DNA of 64,000 nt from Gyromitra esculenta (Eukaryota > Ascomycota > Pezizomycetes > Pezizales > Discinaceae), in assembly GCA_038503075.1 (NCBI GenBank), contig JBCAML010000006.1:992001-1056000 (forward strand). The letters run 5' to 3'. Position 1 is the stretch's first letter, and every line of letters begins with the position of its first letter. The notes below the pieces were generated by a model. It was not told the origin of the DNA. It saw only the letters and a program-made list of their open reading frames with translations, and made no database searches. The position numbers and the translations under genes were made by a program. Positions 33,631 to 45,019 of this stretch are shown here, in pieces.

Positions 33631-35060
33631 GGGAGGGAGTACTTTCATGGATGGTTGTTGTGACTTTCGGTTAGCGATACGGGTGTTTTGTTGTGTTGTT
33701 TGATTGATCGTTCTATGTGTTTCCCTTGGTTTCCTTTACAATGAGTCATACGTTTGTCATCAAAGAGGTGGATTATGAGTATATAAGCGAAGAGATTTCC
33801 CCTCTCGTTGTACTTTTCCTTTTCTTTCTTTAAGCAACGTCTTCTATTGCACACTCTTGTATTTTACAATACAAAGCACTCAGGTTATCTGCCGCGAACG
33901 CTGTCGCCGTCCTCAAGTCCTCTATACTTGAACACTTCGTAGAGCCTGTGGAACCTCGTAAAACACTCTCGTCGCTTAGTTTTCCCTTCAAGTAGCACTG
34001 CTTATCTCGGGGGATACCTGAGAGCTTGAAGATAAACCTCGCCCCTTGAGAGAGGTATATCGATCTTTGACAGTGATTGCATTTAGGCCCCGATAGTCCA
34101 CGCAGAGTCTCAACGAGCCGTCAGCTTTCTTTACAAAGAGGACGGGGGATCCGGCAGGGGAAGAGCTGGCGCGAATAAAGCCCTTTTCCAAGTTATCCTT
34201 GATGTATTTTTTGAGGACAATAAGTTCTTCCCGGGACATTCCATAGAGGGGGCCAAACAGTGCGTCTTTCCCTTCCATTAGCTGAATTTTGTGATCATAC
34301 GAGCGTCGTGGAGGTAATCCTTGGGCTTTGCTTTTATCAAACATATCTAGGAATTCGTGGTACTCGGCCGGTATCCTTGCTTTCCATTCTTCCTTACTGG
34401 TCTTTTCCTCTAGGATTTTATTAATCTCGTAGAGGGACATGGCATAGGCTTGGGAAGAGTGTTTTCGGGTAAGAGTCCTGAAACTGGCAGCACCAATGAA
34501 TGATATGTTTAGTCTGGGAGGAGCGGGGATCGAGGGTGTTGATACAGGGGGTAGGCAAGGGGCACAACGGGTGGTGCAGAGTTTAGAATTAAACTCAATG
34601 CGTTTATCGGCAAAGTGAAGGTGAACATCATGGTGATTCATCCAAGGAATTCCTAGCACTAGGGGATAGTGTCCCAATTGGGTCACAAAGCAGGGGGCTT
34701 GTTCTTGGTGCTGTTGGATGGACAAGTTGATATTGGCGAGGTGAGTAATGTCTCCCAAGGCAACTGGACGGCCATCGATTACTTCAAGTTGTCTGGGTAT
34801 TTTTAACGGCGAGAGTGGAAGAGAGTGGTGACTCGCGAAATTCTTGTCGATGAATGCAAATCCAGAGGCTCCAGTGTCTAGTAAAGCGTGTGTTTTGATG
34901 ATTTTATTATTATGGGAAATGTTGCACGAAACTACAAAATGTTCCCCATCTAACTGATCCTCCACGCTTAAACTAGATACCGAAAACCCAGAAATAGAAA
35001 ATGCAGACAAAGGAGAAGAGGACGGAACCAAGGCAGAGTCACTGGTCAGCCTTGGTTGAA

Positions 35061-36378
35061 CTAGTTTAAAGCCTTGCTTGAGGCGCTGGCGGATTCTAAA
35101 GCAAAAAACTGAGGGGGAAGAGGTGGTGGTGGTAGAGAGGAGGCCGGAGGTGTGCGGTTAGCGGGTGGTGTGGTGAGAGCCCCTCTCATCGTGGGTTTCT
35201 TTGGGGCGGAAGGGCAGTTGGCGTAGGAGTGATCGGGGGCGGCGCAAAACATGCACTTCCCTGTGGAACGGCGCCACTGTTTTTCTTCTTCGGATAACTT
35301 CCTCCTTCCATTAACCATGGTATACCGTTAATCTTGAGAGGGGCGAGAGGTATTGCTGGTGCGGCCGAATGACAGGTCCATGGGAGCTAGTCCTCCTGGG
35401 GTAAAGGAGGAGGCAGGGGTGAAGGCGGCGGGAGCATTGAACTGGCCCATGCTGTCGCGAGCATTTCCTCTCTTCTCTGCTTTACGGGCTCGAATGCGGT
35501 TGTCGAGACGAGTGAGAGTGAGGATCATTTCCTGAAGGTTGGCCGGGGCGATGGGTGCGAATACCATAGCTTCCTTTAGTTCCTCTGACATTCCGTGTTC
35601 CAGTGCATCCATCTTGGAGTTCTCATCGAAGTTTAACTGTCCCATGATCCTTTGAAAGTCGGCTAGGTAAGCTGAAAAGTCGCGCTTACCTTGGCGGAGC
35701 TGGTGGAGTTCTCGCCGAGCGGTGCCGGTTGGGTCTGGATCTCCGAAGGCAGTCTCTAGGGCGGCGATAAGTTGTTCTGTGCTAGTCCAAGTAGTAAGGC
35801 CGGAGGGAAGGACAGTATGGCGGACTTACTCTAGTGCTGCTCCTTCTAACCGATTGATAGTATAGAGGATCATTGTAGTTTCGTCTGCGAAGCGATCTCG
35901 GTTAACGGTTAACTTGGAGCGCAGTTGGAGGATGAATCCGGGAAGTTTAGTCCTGGATCCGTCAAACTTTTCCGGGTCCGGCATACGTTCTTAACGGTGA
36001 GAATTCATCAGCGGAGGTGGGGTAGCAGCGAGGTTGGGTGAAGCGGGGGAAGCTTGAATGGTGGCTCGGGCTTCGTTTCGTTCTTGCCGTAACCGGGCAA
36101 TCAGGTATGCGGCCTCGGTGACTCGTTGATCTTGCTCGGCAGCATGGCGAAGGGCATTATCGGTCTGGATCCGAGCGGTGTTGAGTTTCACCTCGTTTTC
36201 CCGTTCGTTCTCCTGGAGAACGTCGATTTGGTCCTCTAGCGCTTGGTAGAGATCTCGGAGTTCATTGTAGTGTTACGGGGATGTACCGATGGCAGGCGAA
36301 GGCTTCTCGTGTGGGGAAGCGTTGGGAAGAGACAGCAATTCCTTCCATGGAAGGGGCAGCGGGCGCGGATGAGCTCAT
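35061..36378 (-). pseudogene. Gag of element B with several nonsense codons
   Basis: Starts at 36378 (MSSSAPAAP) or 36348 (MEGIAVS). Gag domain (AYLADFQRIMGQLNFDENSK) and zinc knuckle CMFCAAPDHSYANC are clear. Stops interrupt near 36270, 35991, 35826 and 35328. It ends with TTTAAAC TAG. Without a restored gag this copy could make neither Gag nor Gag-Pol on its own. Confidence 0.8.
35064..35070 (-). promoter_or_regulatory. -1 ribosomal frameshift site of element B
   Basis: T TTA AAC then TAG in the gag frame, 6-nt spacer, then a 9-bp stem AACCAAGGC (35049-35057, minus) with GCCTTGGTT (35026-35034, minus). Compared with element A, one base pair has changed on both sides (C-G against T-A). Confidence 0.82.
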
Positions 36379-39300
36379 GATGAGGTTGGTGGACGGGGTA
36401 AGGTGTTTTTTTGTAGGTATTCTTGATCAAGCCACTCAGGGGTGACTTCAGTGAGGGGTTTTCTCAGTGTCAAACAGGGAAAAATGTTTAAAATGGATTG
36501 GTGAATCCAAGTGGTGATTCCCATGAGGGGTTCGCTTTGGGGTAGAAGGTGTAGATGGAGGAAGCAACGTAATCTCACGGTTCGGTCTCTCGCTAAGCCC
36601 TTCAGTATCCCTGAAGGTGAGCAGTGCTACTTAAGCGAGATACCAACTCGTTCGAAGAGTGCAGTGTTTCTACAAGTTCTACAGGAGGTATACTTCAAGG
36701 CGAAGTATCGACGGGGGTTCACAGCGACAGCGAAGGTTCTGAGGTAGAACCGAGATAGTATTCCAATAGTTTCACAAGAGAAGGTAAACGAGAACGTTGC
36801 TTAAGGAAAAGAGAAGAAAACCATAACAACCGTCTAAGATCCATCCCTTATATCTTGCATAATCCCTCTCGTGACTCATAACCGAAACACAGCCGAACAA
36901 CAAAGACATTATAAAGAAACCATCATCCGTTGCAACCATTACTTCCCGAACCCTAACCCATCATTTCACTTCATCCGTGAAATAGCACTGCTCATCTCGA
37001 GGGATGCTCGGGAGCTTGACAGGAAACCCGCTCCTTGAGACTTCCTCCAAGAGCTTTCTCCGTCCGTTAACCATGGTGTATCGTTGGTCTTAAGGAGGGC
37101 GAGAAAGATTGCTGGTACGTCCGAAAGACAGGTCCATAGGGGCTAGTCCTCCTGGGGTAAAGGAGGAAGCGGGGGTGAAGGCGGCGGGAGCACTGAATTG
37201 ACCCATGTTGTCTCGAGCGTTTCCTCATTTCTCTGCCTTGCGGGCTCGGATACGGTTATCCAGTCAAGTAAGGGTGAGAATCATCTCCGGGAGGTTAGCG
37301 GGGGCGATTGGTGCAAACACCATAGCTTCTTTTAACTCCTTTGACATGCCGTGTTCCAATGCATCCATTTTCGAGTTCTCATCGAAATTCAGCTGGCCCA
37401 TGATCCTTTGGAAGTCGGCTAGATAGGCCGAGAAATCACGCTTTCCTTGACGGAGTTGGTGGAGTTCTCGTCGAGCAGTACCAGTTGGGTCTGGGTCTCC
37501 AAAAGCAGTTTCCAAGGCGGCGATGAGTTCTTCGGCGTTGTTCCAAGTGGTGAGGCCTGAGGGGAGAACCGTGTGACGGACCTGTTCCAGGGCTGCTCCT
37601 TCTAGTCGATTGATTGTGTAGAGTATCATCGTGGTTTCATTGGCAAAGCGATCTTGGTTGACGGTTAATTTGGAGCGTAGCTGGAGTATGAAGCCGGGGA
37701 GTTTTGCTCGGGATCCGTCGAACTTTTCTGGGTCCGGCATGCGTTCTGATCGGTGGGTGTTTGACGGCAGGGGGGGGGGTAGCTGTAAGATTGGGTGGAG
37801 CGGGGGGCGCTTGGGTGGCGGATCGAGCCTCATTCCGTTCTTGTCGAAGTCGAGCGATTAATTTGGCGAGCCCGGTAACCTGTTGGTGCGTTACGCGCGT
37901 AATGGAGGGCATTATCGGTCTGGATCCTGGCAGTATTGAGTTTTACCTCATTTTCCCGTTCGCTTTCCTGGAGGACGTCAATCTGGTCTTCCAGGGCTTG
38001 GTTCAGTTTCCTGAGTTCATTGTATAGTTCTGCAGGGTCGTCTCGGTAGGCCTGAGCGAAAGCTTCTCTAGTGGGAAAGCGTTTCGTGGCGATGGCGGCT
38101 CCTTCCATGGTGGGAAGAGCGTTAGGTATGCTGGTGATGGTAGAAAGTGTAGATGTTGGAAGCAACGTAATCTCACGGTTGAGTTCCTCGTTAAGCCCTA
38201 CAGTATCCCTGAAGGTGAGCAGTGCTACTTAATGAGGTATCAACGCGTTCGAAGAGTGCAGCGTTTCTACAGGTTCTACGATGGATCTATCTCAAGGCGA
38301 GATAAGTGCAGCGAAGTGAACAGCGACAGCAAGGGTTCTAAGATAGAACCGAGATAGTATTTTCGATAGTACAGGAGAAGGTAAACGAGAACGTTGCTTA
38401 AGGAAAGAAGAAAGAGAGAGACAAGAGCGACCAAAATCCTTAAGCCAAATCTTTCCTGTAACACCAACAACAACCGAAACACAAAGACATTATTCCAATA
38501 ACCAAAACATAACCGAACAACAAAGAAATTATACAATCATCCGAACAACGATATAACCAACAACCAAACCACGATTCATTCTCTGAGTCAATCCATGAAA
38601 ACTTACTGTATCTTACAAATACAACATCGGATTACACCTCGTAATCTTTCGCTGTCGCCGTCTTCGAGTCATCATAACTTGAACCACTAATAGAGCCTGT
38701 AGAACCTTCGTACATCCTCCTGTCGTTAGTTTCTCGTTCAAGTAGCACTGCTTATCTCGGGGGATACCTGAGAGCTTGACGAGAATCTCGCTCCTTGAGA
38801 CTATGACAACATGAAACGAACCGCGCTTATCTCCATCCCAATACGTCTCATTGGGTTAACGAGTCCTGATCCGCGATTCTCCGAGCAGTATGCATGTCGG
38901 TAACACAGGAGTTACGTATTCGTCTTCATTGCGTTCGTCTCTTCGAGACGATCATTTCGCCTATTTGAATCGTCGTGTAGCATTGCTTTCCCTTATCTTT
39001 GTCAGTCTGTAACTCCGCCAGTTTTGGTCCGATTTGCAATCCGTTTGAACCACAGCGAAGCCAGACACTTCCCCTACATACCCTCCGGGTCCCATTCCGC
39101 CGGACGGTTTTGCTTGACGGCCTAGGGGTTACTTTTGCCCTCCGGGACAGGTCTTTTCTGGTGCTGTCACCCCTTCTCCAAATACTATACCTATTGGAAG
39201 GATTGGAGGCAGGGTAACAGGCACCAGTCCCGATCCGGAAGGTGCTAAGGTAGGGTAACTCCAAAGATAGGGTAACTTAAGGGCCAGGAACTCCTTCGCC

Positions 39301-40239
39301 AGGTATAGATATAACAGCAACGTCTTCTCTTGTACACTCATCGTATCTTACGAATACAAACTTTGATTACACCTCGTAATCTTCCGCTGTTGCTGTCTTC
39401 AAGTCATCATAACTTGAACCATTGGTAGAGCCTGTAGAATCTTCGCACATACTCTAGCCGTTAGTTTCTCGTTCAAGTAGCACTGCTTATCTTGGGGGAT
39501 ACCCGAGAGCTTGACGAGAATCTCACTCCTTGAGAACAACCCAAAACTTCAAAACAAACAGGAAGTATCTCTCCCTTGTACCACCAGAGAGATTCAGCAA
39601 TTGAGACAGCTTGCCGAGAAATCTGAAAGCGTGGAAGAACTTAGAAATATCATTCCAGGTATGCTACTGCGTAGCGTTACAGATAGAGTGATCGGCTCGG
39701 GAAACGTACGGCAACTCACAACTGCCAAAAGAAAAGCGAACCGATAAAGGCATATCAAGTAGTGAGTTATTCTCTCGATTTCATGGATAACTGTTTCGTT
39801 GGTTTGTCGGGTATAAGGGTGCGAGGCTATTGTGTTACGTTGTTGTTCGCTTATGTTTCTTTGGGTTTACATGTTGCGATGAGTCAAGTCTTTGTCATCG
39901 AACGAGTTGGAATGAGGTATATAGGCGAAGGGATTCCCCCTCTTGTTGTACTTTTCTTCTTCTTTCTTTAAGCAACGTCTTACATTGTCTGTTCATTTGT
40001 ATCTCACAAATACAAGCTTCAGGTTACACTCATAAGTAATCTTTCGCCGTCGCCGTCTTCAAAGTCGCGAGAACTTGAACCAGTTAGTAGAGCCTGTAGA
40101 ATCTTGCACTTTCTCCTGTTGTTGAAAACTCGTTCAAGTAGCACTGCTTATCTCGGGGATACGAGAGGCAGCGAGAATGCCGACTCCTTGAGATTACGTT
40201 CTTCACTATCTACACCTCTACCAAATCCCTCCTCCACGC

Positions 40240-41411
40240 GTTACGCTGAGCAACCCCGCTCCCGCCCCTTGGACCTTCCCTACCTTTGAGAATTTGAAGC
40301 CGCCATGTGCCGACCTCGCTTGCCTGCGAAATCGCTCCACTCTGCGACGGCGAGTAGATAACTCAGCATACGCAGACCTACAGCTCGAAGAGGCTACGAG
40401 AGGAACAATATGACGGCCAGGTTCAATACCTGCCAATCCCAGTTACAGCGGCCGAAGCAGAAATCGCCGCCTCCAAACGCATTCCGCCTCTTGCGTCATG
40501 CCACCCCCTCCTGTTCTCGAGGCCGATCAGATAAGATGCCCGGCCAGATAAATTCAATGGGTCTCGCGATAAACTCACTGGGTTCGTTTTACAGGCTCAG
40601 GTCGAAGCTTTCAGTCAGCCGACCGTTTGCTCAAATAGCGACAATATGGTATTGTATCTTTGTCGATCCTTTCGAGGAGCAGCCCTCGAACAAGTTCGTC
40701 ATTTCCGTCATGAGCGGAACTACCACCTGGAATTCCGCCGCCGATTTGATCACCGCTTTGGAGACAGCGCACGGCGATCCCGACCTCGGTACCGCCCGCC
40801 GCGAGCTGCCGCTTCGACGAGGGAGCGAGATTTACTCGCCTCGCTGAACTTTCAGCGGATCATGGGACGCCTCAATTATGACGAGTCAGTAAGAACGATG
40901 CTCTGGAATTCGGCATGTCAGGGAGCTGAAAGAGGCGGTAGTAACGTTGCTTGCTTACGCTTTCCTGCGCGCGTATCATCCCGCACGGATAACAAGAATC
41001 AGAGCGAAGAGAAGAAAAAGAAGAATGCCACCCGCAATACCATGGGACAATTCACCGCCCTGCCGCCGCCCCCGCCGCTTATACTCCCATTCCTCCTCAT
41101 CCGGCACTTGGAGGACTCGTCCCCGTGGATCTGCTCTTTTGGACGAACTTAGCCTCTCGCCCCGCGAACAACGGTATGTTCAGATAAATGGGAGAAGAAA
41201 ACTATCTCAGAAGGAGAAATCACGGAGACAAACCAATAATCGTTGCCTGTTCTGCGCAGGGAAGGTCACATCTTCTCAAACTGCCCTTCGCCTCAGCGCG
41301 CCATGAGGAGCGTCATTAATGCCGCCGCTCAGCCATTCACTCCGTTTTTCCGCGCTTTGCACTCGTTTTCCTGCCTTCGATGCAGCAGACTCAGTCGAGT
41401 CTTTAAACTAG
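40240..41411 (+). pseudogene. Gag of element E, heavily frameshifted
   Basis: Aligns along its length with the gag of C and D, but only in pieces in all three frames: for example MTARFNTCQSQL near 40410, the zinc-knuckle region CLFCAG near 41248, and the end TCT TTA AAC TAG at 41400-41411. Dozens of single-base gains and losses. The frameshift heptamer is intact, but the 3' arm of its stem is mutated (CTGCAGTT for CTCTGGTT). Confidence 0.8.
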
Positions 41412-44400
41412 TTCAACCAGAGTCGCCATGTGACCCTGCTGCAGTTCCCTTTTATCACTTTGTCAGCGTTCTCTATTTCTGGGTTTTCGATTATCGGATG
41501 TGTGTGTGGAGGATAATTTGGATAAGGGAACATTTTGTAGTTTCATGTAGCCTTTCCCACCAAAATAAAATCATAAAAACACACGCACTTCTTGACACTG
41601 GGCCTCAGGGTTCGCTTTCGTTGACGAAAACTTTGTGCGTCACCATTCATTATCTCTATAAAACATCGCCGGATTGGAAGTCATCGACGGCCGAACAATT
41701 GCCTCGGGGGATATTACAAATCTTTGTCACTTAGGGCTTTCCATCCAACAACATACTGAGAAAGCCCCCTTTTTCGTCACCAAGCTAGGCCATTATCCCC
41801 TAGTACTCGGTATCCCTTGGATGAACCTCCATGATGTTCATCTACAATTTGCGAACAAAAGCATTGAATTCAATTCTGAATTCTGCCATGTGGTCTTAGC
41901 CATTCCCCCTCCAGCAAAACTAAACGCCGCCTTTATCGGTGCAGCTAGTTTCCGCACGCTCGCCAGAAAGAAGGGTATTCAAGTGTATTCCATGTCTCTC
42001 TACGAAATAAACAAAGTCCTCGATAGTAAAACTACTAAAGAGGAATGGAGACAAAGGATACCCGCCGAATACCACGAATACCTAGACATGTTTGATAAGG
42101 CAAAGGCGCAAGGACTCCCTCCCCGTCGCCCCTATGACCATCGCATTACCCTCCAGGAAGGCAAGGAACCACCATTCGGCCCCCTCTACGGTATGTCACG
42201 AGATGAACTTCTGGTCCTTAAGAAGTACATCGAAGACAACCTAGAGAAGGGTTTCATTCGCGCTAGTTCATCCTCTGCCGGCTCCCCCGTCCTCTTCGCT
42301 GCAAAACCCGACGGATCTCTACGCCTCTGTGTAGACTACCGAGGACTTAATGCTCTTACTGTAAAAGACCGATCTGGCACTCCACATTTCGTTAAGGAAG
42401 CGCTTCGACCGCCATTAAAGCACGATATGGTACTTTCCAAATTAGACGCCGAGATGGATTTCACCAAATCCGCGTCGCAGAAGGAAGAAGAATGGAAAAC
42501 CGCCTTTAGAACTCGTTACGGTCTTTACGAATACATGGTTATGCCATTCGGCGCTCAAATCTTGCGTACGCTTTGTCGTGATTATAGACGATGGTTGGAC
42601 CTCTTTTGCGCTATCTCGACGATATCATATCTATAGTGATACCCTCGCCGAACATAAAAACCACGTCCGACAAGTCATCGATCGTGAAAGCCAATAATAT
42701 CTTTCTCGGCAGAAGTGCGAATTATGTCACGTCAATAAAGTCATCGGATTAATTAACTACTGCACGAAGGAATCAAAATGGACGAAGAGAAACTTAAGGC
42801 CGTACGAGAGTGGAATCGCCCCAAATGTATCAAAGATGTTCAAGCGTTTCTCGGTTTTGCAAACTTCTACCGACGATTCATCCTAGGGTTTTTAAGCCCC
42901 ATATTGCAGAAAAAAAAAAAAAGCGTATCTTCGAATGGACAGTTGAAGCAGAACTCGCTTTCGAGGCCCTAAAAGATGCATTCACTAAGGCCCCTGTACT
43001 CATCCACTTTGATCCCCGAAAAAAGATCTTTGTGGAATCTGATGCTTCCGATTTCGTCTCCGGCGGTGTTCTCTCCCAACTCGACGATAATGGCGTGCTC
43101 CACCCTGTAGCATTTTTCTCCAAGAAACATTCGCCTGCCGAATGCAACTACGAGATCTATGATAAGGAACTTCTAGCGATCATCCGATGCTTCGAGGAAT
43201 GGAGACCAGAACTCGAAGGCTCTGAGCTACCCATTTCTGTCATTACCGACCACAAGAACTTGGAATATTTTATGACCACCAAGCAACTTAACCGGAGACA
43301 AGTCAGATGGGCCGAATACCTCTCACGTTTCGATTTTGTCATCACGTACAGACCAGGAGTACAAGGAGGAAAACCAGATGCACTGACTCGGAGATCGGGA
43401 GATCTCCCTGAAGAAGGGGATGAAAGACTAAAACACCAACACCAAGTGGTCTTAAAGGAGAAGAACGTTGATCCTAAGTTGAGTTTGTTTTCGGGTTCTT
43501 TATCAAACGAACCCGCTGAATTGGATGCCCCCCTCGAAGAATTAATGAATCAAGGATATATCGCTGACCCGTTCCCACAAAAAATCCTTCTAGCACTTAG
43601 AAATGGTGAACGACAATCTAAGGAGATCACCTTAGGCGATTGTACTGAAATCAAGAACCGCTTATTCTACCGACAAAAGCTCTATATCCCCGACCATGAC
43701 CCTCTCCGCCTCCTCATCTTACAACGACATCATGACGCCCCCTCAGCTGGTCACCCGGGACGTGAAAAATCCTTCGAACTCATTTCAAGGCACTTTTATT
43801 GGCCAAAGATGAGAGAGTATATTGGCCGTTATACGCGGAACTGTCATACCTGTCGACGAGCAAAACCAAATACCCTCGGTACCCAAGGCGTCCTGAAACC
43901 ACTCCCAATTCCTAATCGCCCCTGGGAAGAGTTATCAATGGACTTCGTTACCGGTCTCCCAGAATCTAACGGCTTTGATGCTATTATGGTTGTGGTGGAT
44001 CGACTCTCGAAGATGCGGCACCTTATCCCGTGCAATACAACCGTCAACGCCGAGCAAACAGCCGAACTCTACCTCCAAAATGTTTGGAAACTCCACGGAC
44101 TACCTTCCCATATCACTTCGGATAGAGGAACGCAGTTTACCGCTAAGTTTTGGAAACATCTTTCTGCAGCCTGAATATCTCCGCTCGGATGTCGACCTCT
44201 TTCCACCCGGAGACCGATGGCCAGACGGAACGCCTCAATGCCGTTATGGAACAGTATCTTCACTGCTATGTTTCTTATCAGCAAGATGACTGGACAAAAT
44301 GGCTACCTATTGCGGAGTTCGCTGCCAATAACCAAGAGTCAGCCAGTACGAAAGCCACACCCTTCTTCGCCAACTATGGTTACCATCCCCGCTTTGATAC

Positions 44401-45019
44401 CTCCGTTGTCTCCAGTGATCGCTCCCCCCAAACCCTCGATGCCAATGACTTCGCCTCTAAGATGGAAGAACTTAGAGACTTCCTTCGAGTTCAAATGAGG
44501 ACAGCACAAGATACTTTCGAGACCAGTGCTAATCAGCACCGTACTCCCGCCCCTTCATTCAAGGTCAATGACCATGTCTTCATATCCATGAAGAACATGA
44601 GGACGACTAGGAATTCTAGGAAATTGGACTGGAAGTGGAGTGGTCCCTTCCCTGTGAAACGAATAATCTCTGCGCATGCCTATGAAATAGACCTGCCATC
44701 GTCTATGAAATACCATCCGGTATTTCACGTATCACTAATCAAAGCTGCTCCTGTTGACCCACTCCCGGGTCAGATTATTCCACCACCACCCCCGGTCCAA
44801 GTCAATGATCATGAAGAATATTTTGTTGAGAGTATTCAAGATTCTTGTGTTCGCCATGGGAAACTGCAATATCTGGTTGAATGGACAGGTTATGCCTTAC
44901 CTACGTGGGAACCAGCTGATTATCATACGGAGACTGAAGCAGTGGACGCCTTTCACCAACAATATCCGAATAAACCCAAGGAAGGTCTGGTTAGTGTTCG
45001 CAGGAGCTCACGGCTATAA
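41402..45019 (+). pseudogene. Pol of element E, several frameshifts
   Basis: Long open blocks at 41674-42390 (protease end, start of reverse transcriptase), 42810-44174 (RNase H and integrase HHCC and core) and 44150-45019 (rest of integrase and chromodomain LQYLVEWTGYALPTWEPADY). Between 42380 and 42780 the reverse transcriptase core, including the YLDD region, is scrambled by indels, and one indel at about 44165 splits the integrase. Followed by a purine tract AAGGGAGGGGG and the 3' LTR. Confidence 0.85.

Larger units (their letters stand above)
22932..34051 (+). mobile_element. Chromovirus D (Ty3/Gypsy), interrupted in its 5' LTR by C
   Basis: 5' LTR 22932-23306 plus 28604-28638 (410 bp), 3' LTR 33643-34051 (409 bp), target duplication GAGGT at 22927-22931 and 34052-34056. 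Internal region 28639-33642 (5004 bp) is the most complete in the window. Order: primer site 28641-28649, gag, frameshift site 29944-29950, pol to 33630, purine tract AAGGGAGGGAG (about 33629-33639), 3' LTR. Confidence 0.95.
20235..35069 (-). pseudogene. Pol of element B, open but split by element D
   Basis: The 5' part is 34052-35069 and the 3' part 20235-22931 (minus strand); the frame is continuous across the D insertion once one GAGGT is removed. Domain order: protease ([13 protein letters not shown]), reverse transcriptase ([25 protein letters not shown]), RNase H (VETDASDF, YDKELLAI, SDHKNLEYF), integrase HHCC, integrase core ([37 protein letters not shown]) and a C-terminal chromodomain (LQYLVEWTGYAHPTWEPAED). 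The last codons read through the polypurine tract and about 22 nt into the 3' LTR. Apart from the insertion I saw no stop, so pol was probably functional when D arrived. Confidence 0.88.
19847..36982 (-). mobile_element. Chromovirus B (Ty3/Gypsy), interrupted by D
   Basis: 3' LTR 19847-20256 and 5' LTR 36573-36982 (410 bp each, nearly identical apart from a patch beside the TATA box). Target duplication TAGCA at 19842-19846 and 36983-36987. Own internal sequence is 20257-22931 and 34057-36572. LTR termini are TTTCACGG...CCGTGAGA. The primer site AAGCAACGT complement lies next to the 5' LTR at 36562-36570. D is inserted in the reverse transcriptase region. Confidence 0.94.
19489..37040 (+). 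mobile_element. Solo LTR S1, in gag of A; interrupted by element B
   Basis: Real sequence is 19489-19846 plus 36988-37040 (411 bp). Target duplication CTTCC at 19484-19488 and 37041-37045. Plus orientation. Very similar to S0. Confidence 0.93.
19260..38108 (-). pseudogene. Gag of element A, split by S1 and riddled with lesions
   Basis: Start region at 38108 (MEGAAIATKRFPTREAF); the 5' two-thirds lie at 37046-38108 and the remainder at 19260-19488. The frame joins exactly across S1. Recognisable parts are a coiled-coil N-terminus, a retrotransposon gag domain (LEGAALEQVRHTVLP, GTARRELHQLRQGKRDFSAYL) and a zinc knuckle CMFC....H....C just after the S1 junction. Frameshifts lie near 37770 and 37870, and nonsense codons near 37095, 37226 and 37264. 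It ends TTTAAAC TAA, the frameshift site. Confidence 0.8.
15773..38600 (-). mobile_element. Chromovirus A (Ty3/Gypsy), defective, interrupted twice
   Basis: 3' LTR 15773-16623 (containing S0; 435 bp of its own), 5' LTR 38171-38600 (430 bp), target duplication ACTTA at 15768-15772 and 38601-38605. Own internal sequence is 16624-19488 and 37046-38170. S1 with everything inside it is inserted in gag. Reading minus strand: self-complementary primer site at about 38160-38168, gag with stops, frameshift site at 19263-19269, pol lacking integrase core and chromodomain, then purine tract AAGGGGGGAG and the 3' LTR. Confidence 0.93.
15560..38800 (+). mobile_element. Solo LTR S2, in X; interrupted by element A
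   Basis: Real sequence is 15560-15772 plus 38606-38800 (408 bp). Target duplication CTATG at 15555-15559 and 38801-38805. Has the usual TTTCATGGATGG start, TATA-like GTATATAAGCG near 15691 and CTCCTTGAGA end. Confidence 0.92.
15122..39316 (+). mobile_element. LTR X, a solo LTR of a different TG...CA family
   Basis: Real sequence is 15122-15559 plus 38806-39316, 949 bp in all. It begins TGTAAGACCGG and ends GATATAACA, with canonical TG...CA ends and target duplication GCAAC at 15117-15121 and 39317-39321. It has no similarity to the chromovirus LTRs and no long reading frame. A TATA-like TTTATAAT lies near 15497. No internal domain of this family exists in the window. A non-autonomous short element is an alternative to a solo LTR. 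Confidence 0.8.
14926..39535 (+). mobile_element. Solo LTR S3, in pogo; interrupted by LTR X
   Basis: Real sequence is 14926-15121 plus 39322-39535 (410 bp). Target duplication ACAAC at 14921-14925 and 39536-39540. Begins TTTCATGGATGG, has TATATAAG near 15062, and is cut within AAGCAACGTC by insertion X. All sequence from 15122 to 39316 is younger. Confidence 0.92.
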
